Counted from the stretch's first letter, positions 50,816 to 59,417 are shown. The stretch: 64,000 bases of DNA from Microbacterium ginsengiterrae (GCF_014205075.1 NZ_JACHMU010000001.1:1302001-1366000); one strand, 5' to 3'. A program made the numbers and translations. Notes: a model not told the origin generated them from the sequence alone.

Positions 50816-51130
50816 TCACGGCATGCGCCAGATTTCCTGTGCGAAGAGCAACTCACCGTTCTCATCGAGCGGGTCGTGCATCAGCGAGCGGATGTGCCCA
50901 CTCCAGCGAACGTTCTCCGGATCCGCATCGAGTGCGGCGAAGGTCGCGTCGATCGGCTCAGTGCACTCGCCGTACGCGGTGACGGTGTGGTCTCGGCGAA
51001 AGAGTGAGAACTCGGTGACGCCTACGCGCCTCATGGCGGCAACGACGCCGGGCCAGATCTCGGCGTGCTCCTGCTCGTACTGCTTGATCGTTCCGGGGAG
51101 CAGCACGAATGTGTAACAGAACCTCGGCAT
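50816..51130 (-). CDS. L-rhamnose mutarotase-like protein
   Basis: A 104-residue RhaM-family ferredoxin-like protein that interconverts sugar anomers. The family pattern is MPRFCYTFVLLPGTIKQYEQ, with Tyr18 and His22, then IWPGVV and GVTEFSLFRR; the second active motif is WSGHIRSLMHDPL. Rhamnose genes are not nearby, so another 6-deoxy sugar or sugar acid is more likely. It starts one nucleotide after the amidohydrolase stop on this strand (ATG 51128-51130) and belongs to the same operon. Confidence 0.85.
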   Translation of the reverse strand: MPRFCYTFVLLPGTIKQYEQEHAEIWPGVVAAMRRVGVTEFSLFRRDHTVTAYGECTEPIDATFAALDADPENVRWSGHIRSLMHDPLDENGELLFAQEIWRMP

Positions 51131-51131
51131 C

Positions 51132-51926
51132 TCAGTCCTCCTCGATTGCGCGGAGCAGGGTGGTGCGCAGCAGGCGTTCCCTGTGCGGTGCGGGGAACAG
51201 CGCCTCGACCCAAGGCGGCAGGGCGAACAACTCGTCCTCGTCGACGACGTCGAGTCCCGGTGAGAAGTCGGATCCCCAGATGATCCGGTCCGGGCCGAAG
51301 GCGTCGACCGCGGCGCGAACATCGTCCATCGCTGTGAGGTGCGGATACGCGGGGTCGATGGCGTAGAGAGCCGAGAGCTTCACGAGCACGTGGGGGTGAG
51401 CGGCCAGACGGGCGAGAGCGGCGGTGCGTACCTCCCGGGGAACATCGGTGTCCACGCGGCCTGGTAGCCCGAGGTGGCTGATGAGCAGCGGCGCGTCACC
51501 GAGCGCCTCGGCTACGTGTCCGAGAGAGTCCAGGGCGTCGGGAGTCGCGTTGACGCTGAGCGGCGCGCGGCGGGATGCGAGTGCGGCCCAGACCGCCGTC
51601 GGCACCCGCCCGGCAATCGTGGCATCCGCGCCGAGGTAGAGCGAGAATCCGCGCGCCCCGCGGTCCGCGGCGTCCTGCACCTCGGCGACGGTGACATGTG
51701 AGGGGTCGATGAACCAGAAGGGCACGATCCACTCGTGCTCAGCGGCGAGCGAAAGGATGTAGTCGTTGTTTCCCGCGAACTGCTCGTCTCCCTCGTATCC
51801 GACGACGATGGCGCGTCCGACGCTGTGCCTGGCGCGCAGGCGCAGATAATCGGCCAGTTCCGCGCCGCTCTCGCGCTCGCCGGAGAAGCCGTGCTCGAAC
51901 AGGTGGATGTGGGCGTCGAACCGCAT
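51132..51926 (-). CDS. Amidohydrolase family protein (lactonase-like)
   Basis: A 264-residue TIM-barrel hydrolase. N-terminal metal motif DAHIHLF (His6, His8), a central His in ISHLGLPG and the catalytic Asp in IIWGSDFSP near 218 fit the COG2159/COG3618 amidohydrolases, which include sugar-lactone hydrolases. ATG at 51924-51926 overlaps the dehydrogenase stop as ATGA. Sequence order dehydrogenase, amidohydrolase, mutarotase is typical of oxidative sugar catabolism (aldose to lactone to acid). Confidence 0.85.
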   Translation of the reverse strand: MRFDAHIHLFEHGFSGERESGAELADYLRLRARHSVGRAIVVGYEGDEQFAGNNDYILSLAAEHEWIVPFWFIDPSHVTVAEVQDAADRGARGFSLYLGADATIAGRVPTAVWAALASRRAPLSVNATPDALDSLGHVAEALGDAPLLISHLGLPGRVDTDVPREVRTAALARLAAHPHVLVKLSALYAIDPAYPHLTAMDDVRAAVDAFGPDRIIWGSDFSPGLDVVDEDELFALPPWVEALFPAPHRERLLRTTLLRAIEED

Positions 51927-52930
51927 CACGAAACGCACCGGTTCTGCTCGGCGCTGCGGATGATCTGTTCGGCCAGGGTGAGCCCGTTCAGCGCGTCGTC
52001 CAACGTGACCGCTGCGGGCGGGGTGTGGAAGCGAACGGCGTCGACGAACGTGCGGATCTCCTCGCGAAGAGCTCCGTGGGCGGCGTCAGGAGTGAGGGTG
52101 TCGTCGATGGCGGGCGTGGCGGCATCGAAGTCGTGCAACCGAGGGGACAGGCTGAGCGACAGGGCGCCGGCGTCGCCGATCACCTCCAGCGCGTCGGGCA
52201 ACGAGCCGCTGGGGAGAGACCACGAGACCTGGAAGGACAGCGAGGCGCCGTCGGTCGTCTCCACCTCGGCCCAGACGGCGAGCGGCTGGTTGCGACCGGG
52301 CGCCTCCACCTGTCGAGCGGAGACTGTGCGCGCCGTCGCGCCGGTCAGCCAGAGGGCGAGATCGATGTCGTGGATCATCGTCATGAGGACGGGGTGGATG
52401 TCGGGGAAGAGCGTGTCGTGATCCGCGGTGCGGTGGCGGCGGAAGGACAGGGCGCGCGGCGCGCCGACCGCGCCGTGCCGCACGCGGTGACGCAGCTCCT
52501 GGTAGGCGCCGGCGAAGCGCAGGATGTGCGCCGGCATGACGAATCCTTCGGCGCGCGCGTCGGCTTCACGGAGGATCCGGCCGTCGCTCGACGTGAGCAC
52601 GACCGGCTTCTCGATGAGCACACTGGCGCCGGCGTCCAATGCCGCCAGGGTGGGTGCGAGGTGGAAGGCGCCGGCGGTGACGACGGAGACGGCGTCGATG
52701 CCGCCCGACGACAGCGCGTCGTCGATGCTCTGGTGGGACGCGGTGGCGCCGACCGATTCGGCCAGCGCCGCCGCGCGCTTCTCGTCGTGATCGACGATCG
52801 AGACGAGGGTGCAGTCCCGATTCGCTGCAAAGGCACGGGCATGCAGAGTGCCGAAGGCTCCGGCGCCCACGACGGCCACTCGCACCGGTCGCTCGAGAGC
52901 GGTGGCGGACGAGTGGCCGTGCGTGGTCAT
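51926..52930 (-). CDS. Gfo/Idh/MocA family oxidoreductase
   Basis: A 334-residue NAD(P)-dependent dehydrogenase. The Rossmann motif is VAVVGAGAFGTLHARAFA near 18-35; the conserved EKPVVLTSSDGR lies near 107-118. In the usual catalytic Asp-x3-His motif the segment is HDIDLALWL. The first about 16 residues form a hydrophilic tail. It is likely to oxidise the sugar or cyclitol brought in by the importer, giving a lactone or keto product for the amidohydrolase. It ends in overlap with that gene. Confidence 0.88.
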   Translation of the reverse strand: MTTHGHSSATALERPVRVAVVGAGAFGTLHARAFAANRDCTLVSIVDHDEKRAAALAESVGATASHQSIDDALSSGGIDAVSVVTAGAFHLAPTLAALDAGASVLIEKPVVLTSSDGRILREADARAEGFVMPAHILRFAGAYQELRHRVRHGAVGAPRALSFRRHRTADHDTLFPDIHPVLMTMIHDIDLALWLTGATARTVSARQVEAPGRNQPLAVWAEVETTDGASLSFQVSWSLPSGSLPDALEVIGDAGALSLSLSPRLHDFDAATPAIDDTLTPDAAHGALREEIRTFVDAVRFHTPPAAVTLDDALNGLTLAEQIIRSAEQNRCVS

Positions 52931-52960
52931 ATCGGTTCCTTCGATCGTGATTCAGCGGTG

Positions 52961-53971
52961 TCAGCAGGTCGGGTTGTAGATGTAGCGCTGCGTCTCTTCG
53001 CTGTCCGCGTTGTCCTTGTCGATGATGTACGCGGTGACGTACTCCTGGTACTCCAGGTCATCCGCGGTGATGTCGCCGTCGATCATCTTCGCGATGCGCT
53101 CGACGGAGTCGTACCCGAGCCCGTACGGGTCCTGCGCGACGAGAGCCTCATACACGCCGGCCTTGAGGTCCTCCACCTGCGAGGGGTCGGAGTCGTACGC
53201 GACGAGCTTGACCTCACCGGTGCGGCCAGCGGCCTGGATGGCGGAGGCGGCGCCGGCGGATGCCGGTGCGAGCGTCGTGTAGATGCCCTTGAGGTTCGGG
53301 TCGGTGATCGCCGCGGCGGCAATCTGCGCCGCGGTGGCCTGGTCCGCCTCGGAGTACTCGGTCGGCAGCACCGTGATGTTCGGGTACGCCTCCGCCATGC
53401 GCTCGGCGAACCCGTCTACGCGCTCCGCGTTGGCGGCGACGCCGGGGAATGAGGCGATGACCAGTACGGTGCCCTCCTCATCGATGGACTTCGCCAGCGC
53501 GTCGGCCGCGAGGGCGCCGGCGCTGATGTTGTCGGTGCGGATGTTCTGCGCCTCGACCGGCTCGTCGAGGCTTCCGTCGACGGTGATGACGGGGATGCCG
53601 TCGGCGACGATGTTGTCGACCGTCTCGATGAGGCCCACCGGGTCGGTCGGTACGAGGACGAGTCCGCCGGGCTTGGACTGGACGGCGGCGTTGATGAGCG
53701 GCGTCTGGGTCGCGAGGTCCCAGTTGGCGTCGCCCTGCCAGTCGAGATCGACATCGTACTTCTCGGCTGCGGCCTCGGCGCCGCACTGCATGACCTGGAA
53801 GTACGTCGCCGTCATCTGCGCGGCGACGAACGAGACGGTGCGGCTGTCGTTGGCGGCGGGCTCGTCCGTCTCCGCGTCAGCGGCGGTGGTGCAGCCGCTG
53901 AGTGCGAGGGCGATGGCGGCGACGCCGCCGATGACGCGTACGTGGCGCCACGGGGTGGATCGTGTGGTCAC
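52961..53971 (-). CDS. Sugar ABC transporter substrate-binding lipoprotein (ribose type)
   Basis: A 336-residue binding protein of the RbsB/LacI-like class. Lipobox LSGC with Cys27 ends a signal peptide MTTRSTPWRHVRVIGGVAAI. Conserved pieces: TPLINAAVQSKPGGLVLVPTDPVGL, IPVITVDGSLDEPVEAQNIRTDN, KGIYTTLAPASAGAASAIQAAGR and a C-terminal Cys (IYNPTC). Together with the permease and ATPase it forms a sugar or cyclitol importer. It begins 67 nt after the permease stop, a gap that may contain a processing site. Confidence 0.92.
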   Translation of the reverse strand: MTTRSTPWRHVRVIGGVAAIALALSGCTTAADAETDEPAANDSRTVSFVAAQMTATYFQVMQCGAEAAAEKYDVDLDWQGDANWDLATQTPLINAAVQSKPGGLVLVPTDPVGLIETVDNIVADGIPVITVDGSLDEPVEAQNIRTDNISAGALAADALAKSIDEEGTVLVIASFPGVAANAERVDGFAERMAEAYPNITVLPTEYSEADQATAAQIAAAAITDPNLKGIYTTLAPASAGAASAIQAAGRTGEVKLVAYDSDPSQVEDLKAGVYEALVAQDPYGLGYDSVERIAKMIDGDITADDLEYQEYVTAYIIDKDNADSEETQRYIYNPTC

Positions 53972-54038
53972 GAGGATTCCTCCATGTTCGTGCTTCGGAT
54001 GTATGAGGTGGTGGGTGTTTCGGGTGTTGCGTCTGGGG

Positions 54039-55115
54039 TCAGGACGAGTGCGCGCGTCGGCGCTGGTCGATACCGACGGCGATCAGCAGGATCAGGCCGG
54101 TGACGACGAGCTGATAGAACGAGCCGACGCGCATGATGACGAGGCCGTTGATGAGGATCGCGGGGATGATCGCCGCGATCATCGAGCCGAGGACCGAGGC
54201 GCGGCCACCGAACAGGCTCGTGCCGCCGATGACGACCGCGGCGATCGCGGCGAGGGCATCGCCCTGGTGCCCCTGGATGTTCGTGGTGAGGAACCGAGAG
54301 ATGTCGATGAACCCGACCATGCCGGCGATGAGTCCCATTAGGGCGAAGAGACGGATGCGCTGCAATTTGACGTTGATGCCTGCACGCTGGGCGGCCCGGA
54401 TCGATGAGCCCATGCCGAGCGTGTGGGTACCGAAGCGGAGCTTGGTCATCATGTACCAGCCCACGATCCCGACGACGATCGCGATCACGGCGGGGACGGG
54501 GACGACGCCCAGCAGGTCGGCGGACCCGAAGTTGCGCTGCAGGTCACGCGGCAGGGCACTGACGTTCACGCCGCCGGTGACGATGTAGGCGATCCCGCTG
54601 CCGACGCTCATCATCGCGAGCGTGACGATGAAGGAGTTCACCCGGAGGATGTTCACGAGCAGCGCATTGACCACCCCGAACAGGGTTCCGGTCACGAGCG
54701 CGGCGAGCAGTCCCATGACGATCGCGACACCGACGTTCTGGTAGTTGCCGGCAAGGACCTCTTCCGGAGTCCCACCCAGCATCGTGATGACCTTCGCCGC
54801 GACGACGGAGGAGAGGATGACGTTCGCGCCGATGGACAGGTCGAGCTCGCCGGCACCGACAAGGAAGGTCATGCCCACCGCGAGGAGGATGAGCTGAGCT
54901 GAATCCAGGGCGAGGTTCCGGAAGTTCGCCGCACCGAGGAAGACGCCGTTCGGGGAGAGCACGCCGAACAGGAGGATCAGCGCCACCACGACGAGCATGA
55001 TCATGAATGCCGTGGACGTGAAGACCGTGCGGAAGAACGAGGGCTCGGTGCTCGAGAAGGTGGCGGGCTCCGCGGGGGTGGCGGCGGCGGGCTTCGTTGA
55101 GAGCTTGTTGATCAT
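54039..55115 (-). CDS. Sugar ABC transporter permease (RbsC type)
   Basis: A 358-residue permease with about nine to ten hydrophobic segments. A hydrophilic N-terminal tail (about 1-30) is followed by STAFMIMLVVVALILLFGVLSPNGVFLGA. The RbsC/BPD_transp_2 signature LSIGANVILSSVVAAKVI lies near 95-112, and GRASVLGSMIAAIIPAILINGLVIMRVGSFYQLVVTGLILLIAVGID ends the protein. ATG at 55113-55115 shares one nucleotide with the ATPase stop. It likely acts as a homodimer. Confidence 0.92.
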   Translation of the reverse strand: MINKLSTKPAAATPAEPATFSSTEPSFFRTVFTSTAFMIMLVVVALILLFGVLSPNGVFLGAANFRNLALDSAQLILLAVGMTFLVGAGELDLSIGANVILSSVVAAKVITMLGGTPEEVLAGNYQNVGVAIVMGLLAALVTGTLFGVVNALLVNILRVNSFIVTLAMMSVGSGIAYIVTGGVNVSALPRDLQRNFGSADLLGVVPVPAVIAIVVGIVGWYMMTKLRFGTHTLGMGSSIRAAQRAGINVKLQRIRLFALMGLIAGMVGFIDISRFLTTNIQGHQGDALAAIAAVVIGGTSLFGGRASVLGSMIAAIIPAILINGLVIMRVGSFYQLVVTGLILLIAVGIDQRRRAHSS

Positions 55116-55909
55116 CAGGCAGCCTCTTTCGGCGCGGTCAGCATGGTGGTGAGCACGTCCATGAGCTCGAGTCCTTCGGTGGGCATCTGCGCGACGACCG
55201 AACCGTGGCGCATGATCGCCATGCGGTCGGCGAATTCGATCATCTTCGGGATGTCGTGGCTCACGAGGATGACGGCGAGCCCGCGGTCCGCGGCGGCGCG
55301 GACGGCGTCGTAGACCATCGCGGTCTGCTTTGCGCCGAGGGCGGCGGTCGGCTCGTCCATGATGATGGCGGCTTTGGCCCACATCACGGCTCGCGCGACG
55401 GCAATCGCCTGCCGTTGGCCGCCGGAGAGGGCGCTGACGGGAACCGTGAGGGACGGCACCTGCGCACCGAGCAGGGTCATGGCCTCCTTCGTGCGCTGGC
55501 GCATGGCAGGCTCGTCGACCCGGCCGATGAACCGACCAGGGCCCTTCACGAGCAACTCGCGACCGAAGAAGAAGTTCTGCGCGACGGTGAGATCGGGCGC
55601 TTGAGCGAGATCCTGGTACACGATCTCGATGCCCAACTCGCGCGCCTGCCGGACGGAGCCGACCTCGACCTTGTTGCCGCGCAGCAGCAGCTCGCCGCCG
55701 TCGGCGGGGTGGACTCCGGCGATCACGTTCGCGATGGTCGACTTGCCGGCGCCGTTGTCGCCGATCAGTGCGAGAACCTCGCCCGGGTACGCCCGGAACG
55801 AAGCTCCGCGCAGTGCTTGCACGTGACCGAAGCTCTTGGTGATCGAGCGTGTCTCGATGACCGGCTCCGTCGCCGGCGCGCCGCGCTCCACTCCGATGTC
55901 GGTTTCCAT
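55115..55909 (-). CDS. Sugar ABC transporter ATP-binding protein, single-domain (RbsA half)
   Basis: A 264-residue ATPase with only one nucleotide-binding domain, compared with about 500 in RbsA, so two copies should pair. Walker A GDNGAGKST near 48-56, Q-loop IVYQDLAQAPDLTVAQN near 95-111, signature ALSGGQRQAIAVARA near 158-172, Walker B AAIIMDEPTAALGAKQT near 176-192, H-loop LVSHDIPKM. First gene of the string; the region upstream (55927-55970) holds two palindromic TTCG/CGAA sites for the XRE-cupin regulator. Confidence 0.92.
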   Translation of the reverse strand: METDIGVERGAPATEPVIETRSITKSFGHVQALRGASFRAYPGEVLALIGDNGAGKSTIANVIAGVHPADGGELLLRGNKVEVGSVRQARELGIEIVYQDLAQAPDLTVAQNFFFGRELLVKGPGRFIGRVDEPAMRQRTKEAMTLLGAQVPSLTVPVSALSGGQRQAIAVARAVMWAKAAIIMDEPTAALGAKQTAMVYDAVRAAADRGLAVILVSHDIPKMIEFADRMAIMRHGSVVAQMPTEGLELMDVLTTMLTAPKEAA

Positions 55910-55926
55910 CTGTCCTCCATTGACTC

Positions 55927-55970
55927 ATCGAAACGTTCGATGTGTAATCCGTCGTTCGCTCTACCGAACG
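55927..55970 (-). promoter_or_regulatory. Operator region of the catabolic operon (XRE-cupin sites)
   Basis: Two palindromes upstream of the ATPase gene: ATCGAA-ACG-TTCGAT (55927-55941) and CGTTCG-CTCTAC-CGAACG (55953-55970). The second recurs with one mismatch at 56641-56658 before the divergent hydrolase-like gene, at nearly the same distance (about 43 nt) from that start. Control by the adjacent XRE regulator is inferred. Confidence 0.7.
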
Positions 55971-56041
55971 GCGTCAGTCAATCAGAAGGATGTTACGGAA
56001 TCAAGACATTTGGGAGTGAAATGTTTCAACCGTGTGAAAAG

Positions 56042-56611
56042 TCAGACGGCGGAGGGGTACTGCTGCACGACGAGCAGCCGACCACCGTCGGCGCGCGCAC
56101 GATAGATGTGCGGCTGGTCGGCGCGGAAGGTGAGCATGTCACCTGGCTCCAGCAGGCTGCTGGAGCCCTCGGGTCCTACTTCGATCAGGCCGCTCATGCA
56201 GATCGCGCGTTCGACGACCCCCACGGCGTTGCCGCGCGAGCTGCGGGTGGCGTTCGGCGCCAGCGTGACGACAGCGACCTCGACTTCGCCGGACGTGCGC
56301 CAGCCGGCGAGCAGTTGCGCGATCACCTTCGAGCCGTCGCGCGCGATGACTGGGGCGTCGATGAGCCGCCGGATCTCGGTGTCGGCGTGGGTTGTCGACG
56401 CGGTGAACAGCGAGCCGAGCGGAATGGTGAGGGTCTTCGCCAATGCCCACAGGGTGTCGAGTGACGGATTACCGTTGCCGCGCTCCAACTCGGACACCGT
56501 GGATTTCGAGATTCCCGCTTCGCGGGCCAGGGCGGATGCGCTCAGCCCGCGACGCTCCCGCCACATCCGAAGGTTATGTGCGAGCGGGGGGAGGGGCTGG
56601 CTCTGGTTCAT
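56042..56611 (-). CDS. XRE family transcriptional regulator with cupin domain
   Basis: A 189-residue regulator: N-terminal lambda-repressor-type HTH (about 12-66, NLRMWRERRGLSASALAREAGISKSTVSELERGNGNPSLDTLWALAKTL) and a C-terminal cupin (about 115-187, ending LEPGDMLTFRADQPHIYRARADGGRLLVVQQY). Such proteins bind small metabolites or metals in the cupin barrel. It lies between the operon start (55909) and the divergent gene at 56701. ATG at 56609-56611 is chosen; the longer frame crosses the operator. It likely regulates both units. Confidence 0.9.
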   Translation of the reverse strand: MNQSQPLPPLAHNLRMWRERRGLSASALAREAGISKSTVSELERGNGNPSLDTLWALAKTLTIPLGSLFTASTTHADTEIRRLIDAPVIARDGSKVIAQLLAGWRTSGEVEVAVVTLAPNATRSSRGNAVGVVERAICMSGLIEVGPEGSSSLLEPGDMLTFRADQPHIYRARADGGRLLVVQQYPSAV

Positions 56612-56620
56612 GGTGTGGGC

Positions 56621-56658
56621 TATGTTACATACCAACCCATCGTTCGCTCTACCGATCG
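56621..56658. promoter_or_regulatory. Shared promoter/operator of XRE regulator and hydrolase-like gene
   Basis: CGTTCG-CTCTAC-CGATCG (56641-56658) is the second copy of the XRE-cupin palindrome. TATGTTACATA (56621-56631) is a self-complementary AT-rich sequence that can serve as -10 on the minus strand for the XRE gene. The plus-strand gene starts 43 nt after the site. Confidence 0.6.
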
Positions 56659-56700
56659 TTCCGTACCGGCCGCTCAGCGGCATCACTAGGGAGACGATTG

Positions 56701-58380
56701 ATGAATATGGGTTCTCAGACCCGGATCACCGGCCGCATCGCACTCGCCGGCGCCGCGAAGCATCCGCATGCCGCGGCCCGCCTTCGTAAGGCGTGGTCCG
56801 CGCTGGAGTGGTTGACCGCCGAGGAGGGCGAAGGGTTGCCGGCGTCGATGCCGGCGGTGCGCCTGCGAGAGTCCTCGCTGCTGGCGGAGGGCGCGTTCCA
56901 CATCGATGTGGAGACGGCCGATGTGCCAACAGTCACGATCACCGGCGGTCCCTTCTCGGGAGTGATTTACGGAGTCGAGGAGCTGATCCAGCGGCGTTCC
57001 GAGTCCGCGGGATCTGCCGTTGCGGTGGCCGCCGACAGCGTCCGTCGGGCGCCGAAAATGGCGTACCGCACGTTCTGGACGTGGGATCACTCCAGCAACT
57101 GGGAACTCAACCAGGTGGGGCACCAGGAGATCGGGGTGTTCAACTCCTACGGAAAGCCGCCGCAGGGCTTCCTGCGCGACTACAAGCGCATGGTCGATTT
57201 CTGCAGCATGAACCAGATCGCCGCGATCGTGATCTACGGGTTCTTCCGTGACAGCCACGGCGGGGTGCCTGCGGCGCAGGAGCTGTGCCGGTACGCGAAC
57301 GAGCGTGGGGTGCGCATCCTTCCCGGTGTCGCGATCGGCGCCTACGGAGGCGTCTACTGGGAGGGCGATCACAAATACAACCTCGCCACCTGGCTCGATG
57401 CGAATCCGGGTTACGAGGCAGCGATGGAGCGCGGAGTCGGCTTTCAGCTCGCCGACCTGTCGTTCCCGCTCAGCTTCCCCCGCAGCGACTACACGCGCGT
57501 GGCCTGCCCCTCGGAACCCGACAACATCGCGTGGATGAAGGACGCGTTGTCGTGGCTGGTGGAGACGGTCGACGTCGGAGGCGTGAACATCGAGGGCGGC
57601 GATTACGGCGTGTGTGGTTGTGAACGATGCGTCGCGCGCAGAGGGGAGCGCGAGGCCGCAAGCCGTCGCGATCACGATGCCGAGTTCTGGTCGCATGCCG
57701 ACATGGCCGACAACTTCCCCGGCCTGTACGAGGCGGCCCGAGCCGGTCGCGACGACCGGTGGATCTATTGCGAGTTGCAGTGGGACAACCTGCTCGACCC
57801 GTCGGCGCATGACCCGCTCAGCACGCTCCCGGACGGCGCGATCTATCAGCACACGTTCAACCGCTCCTATTGGAATCGGGCACGCACGGAGCTCACTCCG
57901 GCGCACGTCGACGCGCTGCCCACGTCAAGCAACGTGATCCGCGCGCAGTATGCGTGTCAATGGAACGGCGATGACCGCACTGAGCGGTACGCCTTCAATG
58001 CTCTGGATTTCGCCGAGTTGTCGAAGAAGGCCGACGAGGTGGGGATGCAGGGGGTGACGGTGTGGGGTGAGCCGTCGCCCTTCCACGCGTCGGCGGAGTT
58101 CAGCTACATGGCCTTCGGACGCTTCGGCTACGACCCATCGCTGACGTGGGAGGAGTTCGTTTCCCAGGACATCGGTGCGCGGGTCGGCGGTGCCGCAGCC
58201 GCCGAGAGCTTCGTCGCACTCATGCAGGAGCTCGACAGCAGTCCCGAGCTGGACGACGCTCGTCTGCGCGCGATCCGCGATGAGGCGCTGGACGGTGCGC
58301 AAAGCCAGACCGGCGACGGCGTGCGCCGCTGGCTTTGGCTCGCGGACCGCGCCAACCAGCGCGTCTACATGGGTTACTGA
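56701..58380 (+). CDS. Glycoside hydrolase-like protein with GH20/GH67-type N-terminal domain
   Basis: A 559-residue cytoplasmic protein (no signal peptide). The N-terminal alpha-beta domain (about 10-110) ends in ITGGPFSGVIYGVEELIQRR, typical of the domain that precedes the barrel in hexosaminidases and alpha-glucuronidases. The TIM-barrel part has MAYRTFWTWDHSSNWEL, ILPGVAIGAYGGVYW, the acidic VGGVNIEGGDYGVC followed by GCERCVARRGER, and GVTVWGEPSPFHAS. Glu in NIEGGDYG and WGEPSP are candidate catalytic residues. The C-x-C-x2-C cluster could bind metal. It is divergent from the ABC-dehydrogenase operon with a shared operator; substrate unknown. Confidence 0.75.
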   Translation: MNMGSQTRITGRIALAGAAKHPHAAARLRKAWSALEWLTAEEGEGLPASMPAVRLRESSLLAEGAFHIDVETADVPTVTITGGPFSGVIYGVEELIQRRSESAGSAVAVAADSVRRAPKMAYRTFWTWDHSSNWELNQVGHQEIGVFNSYGKPPQGFLRDYKRMVDFCSMNQIAAIVIYGFFRDSHGGVPAAQELCRYANERGVRILPGVAIGAYGGVYWEGDHKYNLATWLDANPGYEAAMERGVGFQLADLSFPLSFPRSDYTRVACPSEPDNIAWMKDALSWLVETVDVGGVNIEGGDYGVCGCERCVARRGEREAASRRDHDAEFWSHADMADNFPGLYEAARAGRDDRWIYCELQWDNLLDPSAHDPLSTLPDGAIYQHTFNRSYWNRARTELTPAHVDALPTSSNVIRAQYACQWNGDDRTERYAFNALDFAELSKKADEVGMQGVTVWGEPSPFHASAEFSYMAFGRFGYDPSLTWEEFVSQDIGARVGGAAAAESFVALMQELDSSPELDDARLRAIRDEALDGAQSQTGDGVRRWLWLADRANQRVYMGY

Positions 58381-58387
58381 CGCCGAC

Positions 58388-58423
58388 GCGGGTCGGGTCT
58401 TCGGGCGAGAAGGCCCGACCCGC
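58388..58423 (+). terminator. Terminator hairpin after the hydrolase-like gene
   Basis: GCGGGTCGGG (58388-58397) and CCCGACCCGC (58414-58423), a perfect 10-bp stem with a 16-nt loop that may fold further, starting 7 nt after the stop codon. Confidence 0.8.
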
Positions 58424-58541
58424 GGTCAGGATCGAGGCGGACGCCGTGCTCGATTGACGCGGCGACATCTGGAAATCGTCGCTCGGTGGAGCCTCTAGTG
58501 TCGGAGTCGGCCGAAAACGCGTTCCAGAGCGGAGTTCCTGA

Positions 58542-59405
58542 ATGACCTCGACCACCACGTCCACACCCGAGAAGCCCGGTCTCGCCCGGCGCTTCTTCGC
58601 GTTCCCGCTGGTCTGGCTTCTCATCGGCGGGCCGGTGATCTTCCTCTTCTTCGGGCTGCTCAACGGTCTCGCGCACGACCTGATCACGCCGGTCCGTGTC
58701 ATCGTGACGTTCGCGGGCATCGCGGCGGTCATCGGGTTGTACGTGTTGACGATGCGAAAGCTCGCACGTCGCCGCACGCCGGAGCTGCGGTGGGTGGGCG
58801 GACGAGAGTTCCTGCTCGGCGGCGCGGTCGGCGCCGGCTTCATCCTGGCGTCGGTGATGATCGTGGCAGCGCTCGGCGGCTACACGGTGACGTGGGAACC
58901 GGTCGATGTCGTCAACACCGTGGTGCTCGGGATCGTCGTGAGCCTGGGTGCTGCCGTCGCGGAGGAGCTGGTGTTCCGCGGTCTCGCGCTGCAGGCGATG
59001 GAGGCGCTCTTCGGGCCATGGGTGGCGATCGCGATCACCGCATTGCTGTTCGGCGGCATGCACATCATGAACCCCGGCGCCACGCTGTGGAGCAGCATCG
59101 CCATCGCGATCGAGGCCGGCGTGCTGCTCGGCGCGGCTTTCGTGTGGCGCCGCAATCTGTGGTTCGCGATCGGACTCCACTTCGCGTGGAACGCGATCCA
59201 GGGTCTGTTCGGCATCCCGGTGTCGGGTGAGCGCAGCCCCGGACTTTTCGTGACGACGGTGCACGGTGACGCCTGGCTCACCGGTGGCGACTTCGGTGTC
59301 GAGGCATCCGTCATCTCCGTCGGCCTGAGCATCGTGATCTCGACCCTGATGATCGTCGCGGCTGTCCGGGCGCGTGCCAGAACGGCCGCGACGACGGCGC
59401 GATAG
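58542..59405 (+). CDS. CPBP family intramembrane glutamic endopeptidase
   Basis: A 287-residue ABI/Rce1-like membrane protease with about eight hydrophobic segments. Three active motifs are intact: EELVFR at 141-146 (Glu pair), FGGMH at 170-174 and HFAWN at 213-217. CPBP proteins cleave prenylated or membrane-bound substrates and, in bacteria, often confer bacteriocin self-immunity. No bacteriocin gene is nearby. It starts with ATG after a weak ribosome site. Convergent with the SGNH hydrolase gene. Confidence 0.93.
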   Translation: MTSTTTSTPEKPGLARRFFAFPLVWLLIGGPVIFLFFGLLNGLAHDLITPVRVIVTFAGIAAVIGLYVLTMRKLARRRTPELRWVGGREFLLGGAVGAGFILASVMIVAALGGYTVTWEPVDVVNTVVLGIVVSLGAAVAEELVFRGLALQAMEALFGPWVAIAITALLFGGMHIMNPGATLWSSIAIAIEAGVLLGAAFVWRRNLWFAIGLHFAWNAIQGLFGIPVSGERSPGLFVTTVHGDAWLTGGDFGVEASVISVGLSIVISTLMIVAAVRARARTAATTAR

Positions 59406-59417
59406 AGGGCGGTGCGC

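Noticed and set aside
50816..51130. Rhamnose catabolic operon
   Set aside because: No rhamnose isomerase, kinase or aldolase genes; the mutarotase-like gene alone does not define the substrate.
58542..59405. Bacteriocin immunity locus around the CPBP protease
   Set aside because: No small precursor peptide, bacteriocin transporter or modification gene lies on either side.
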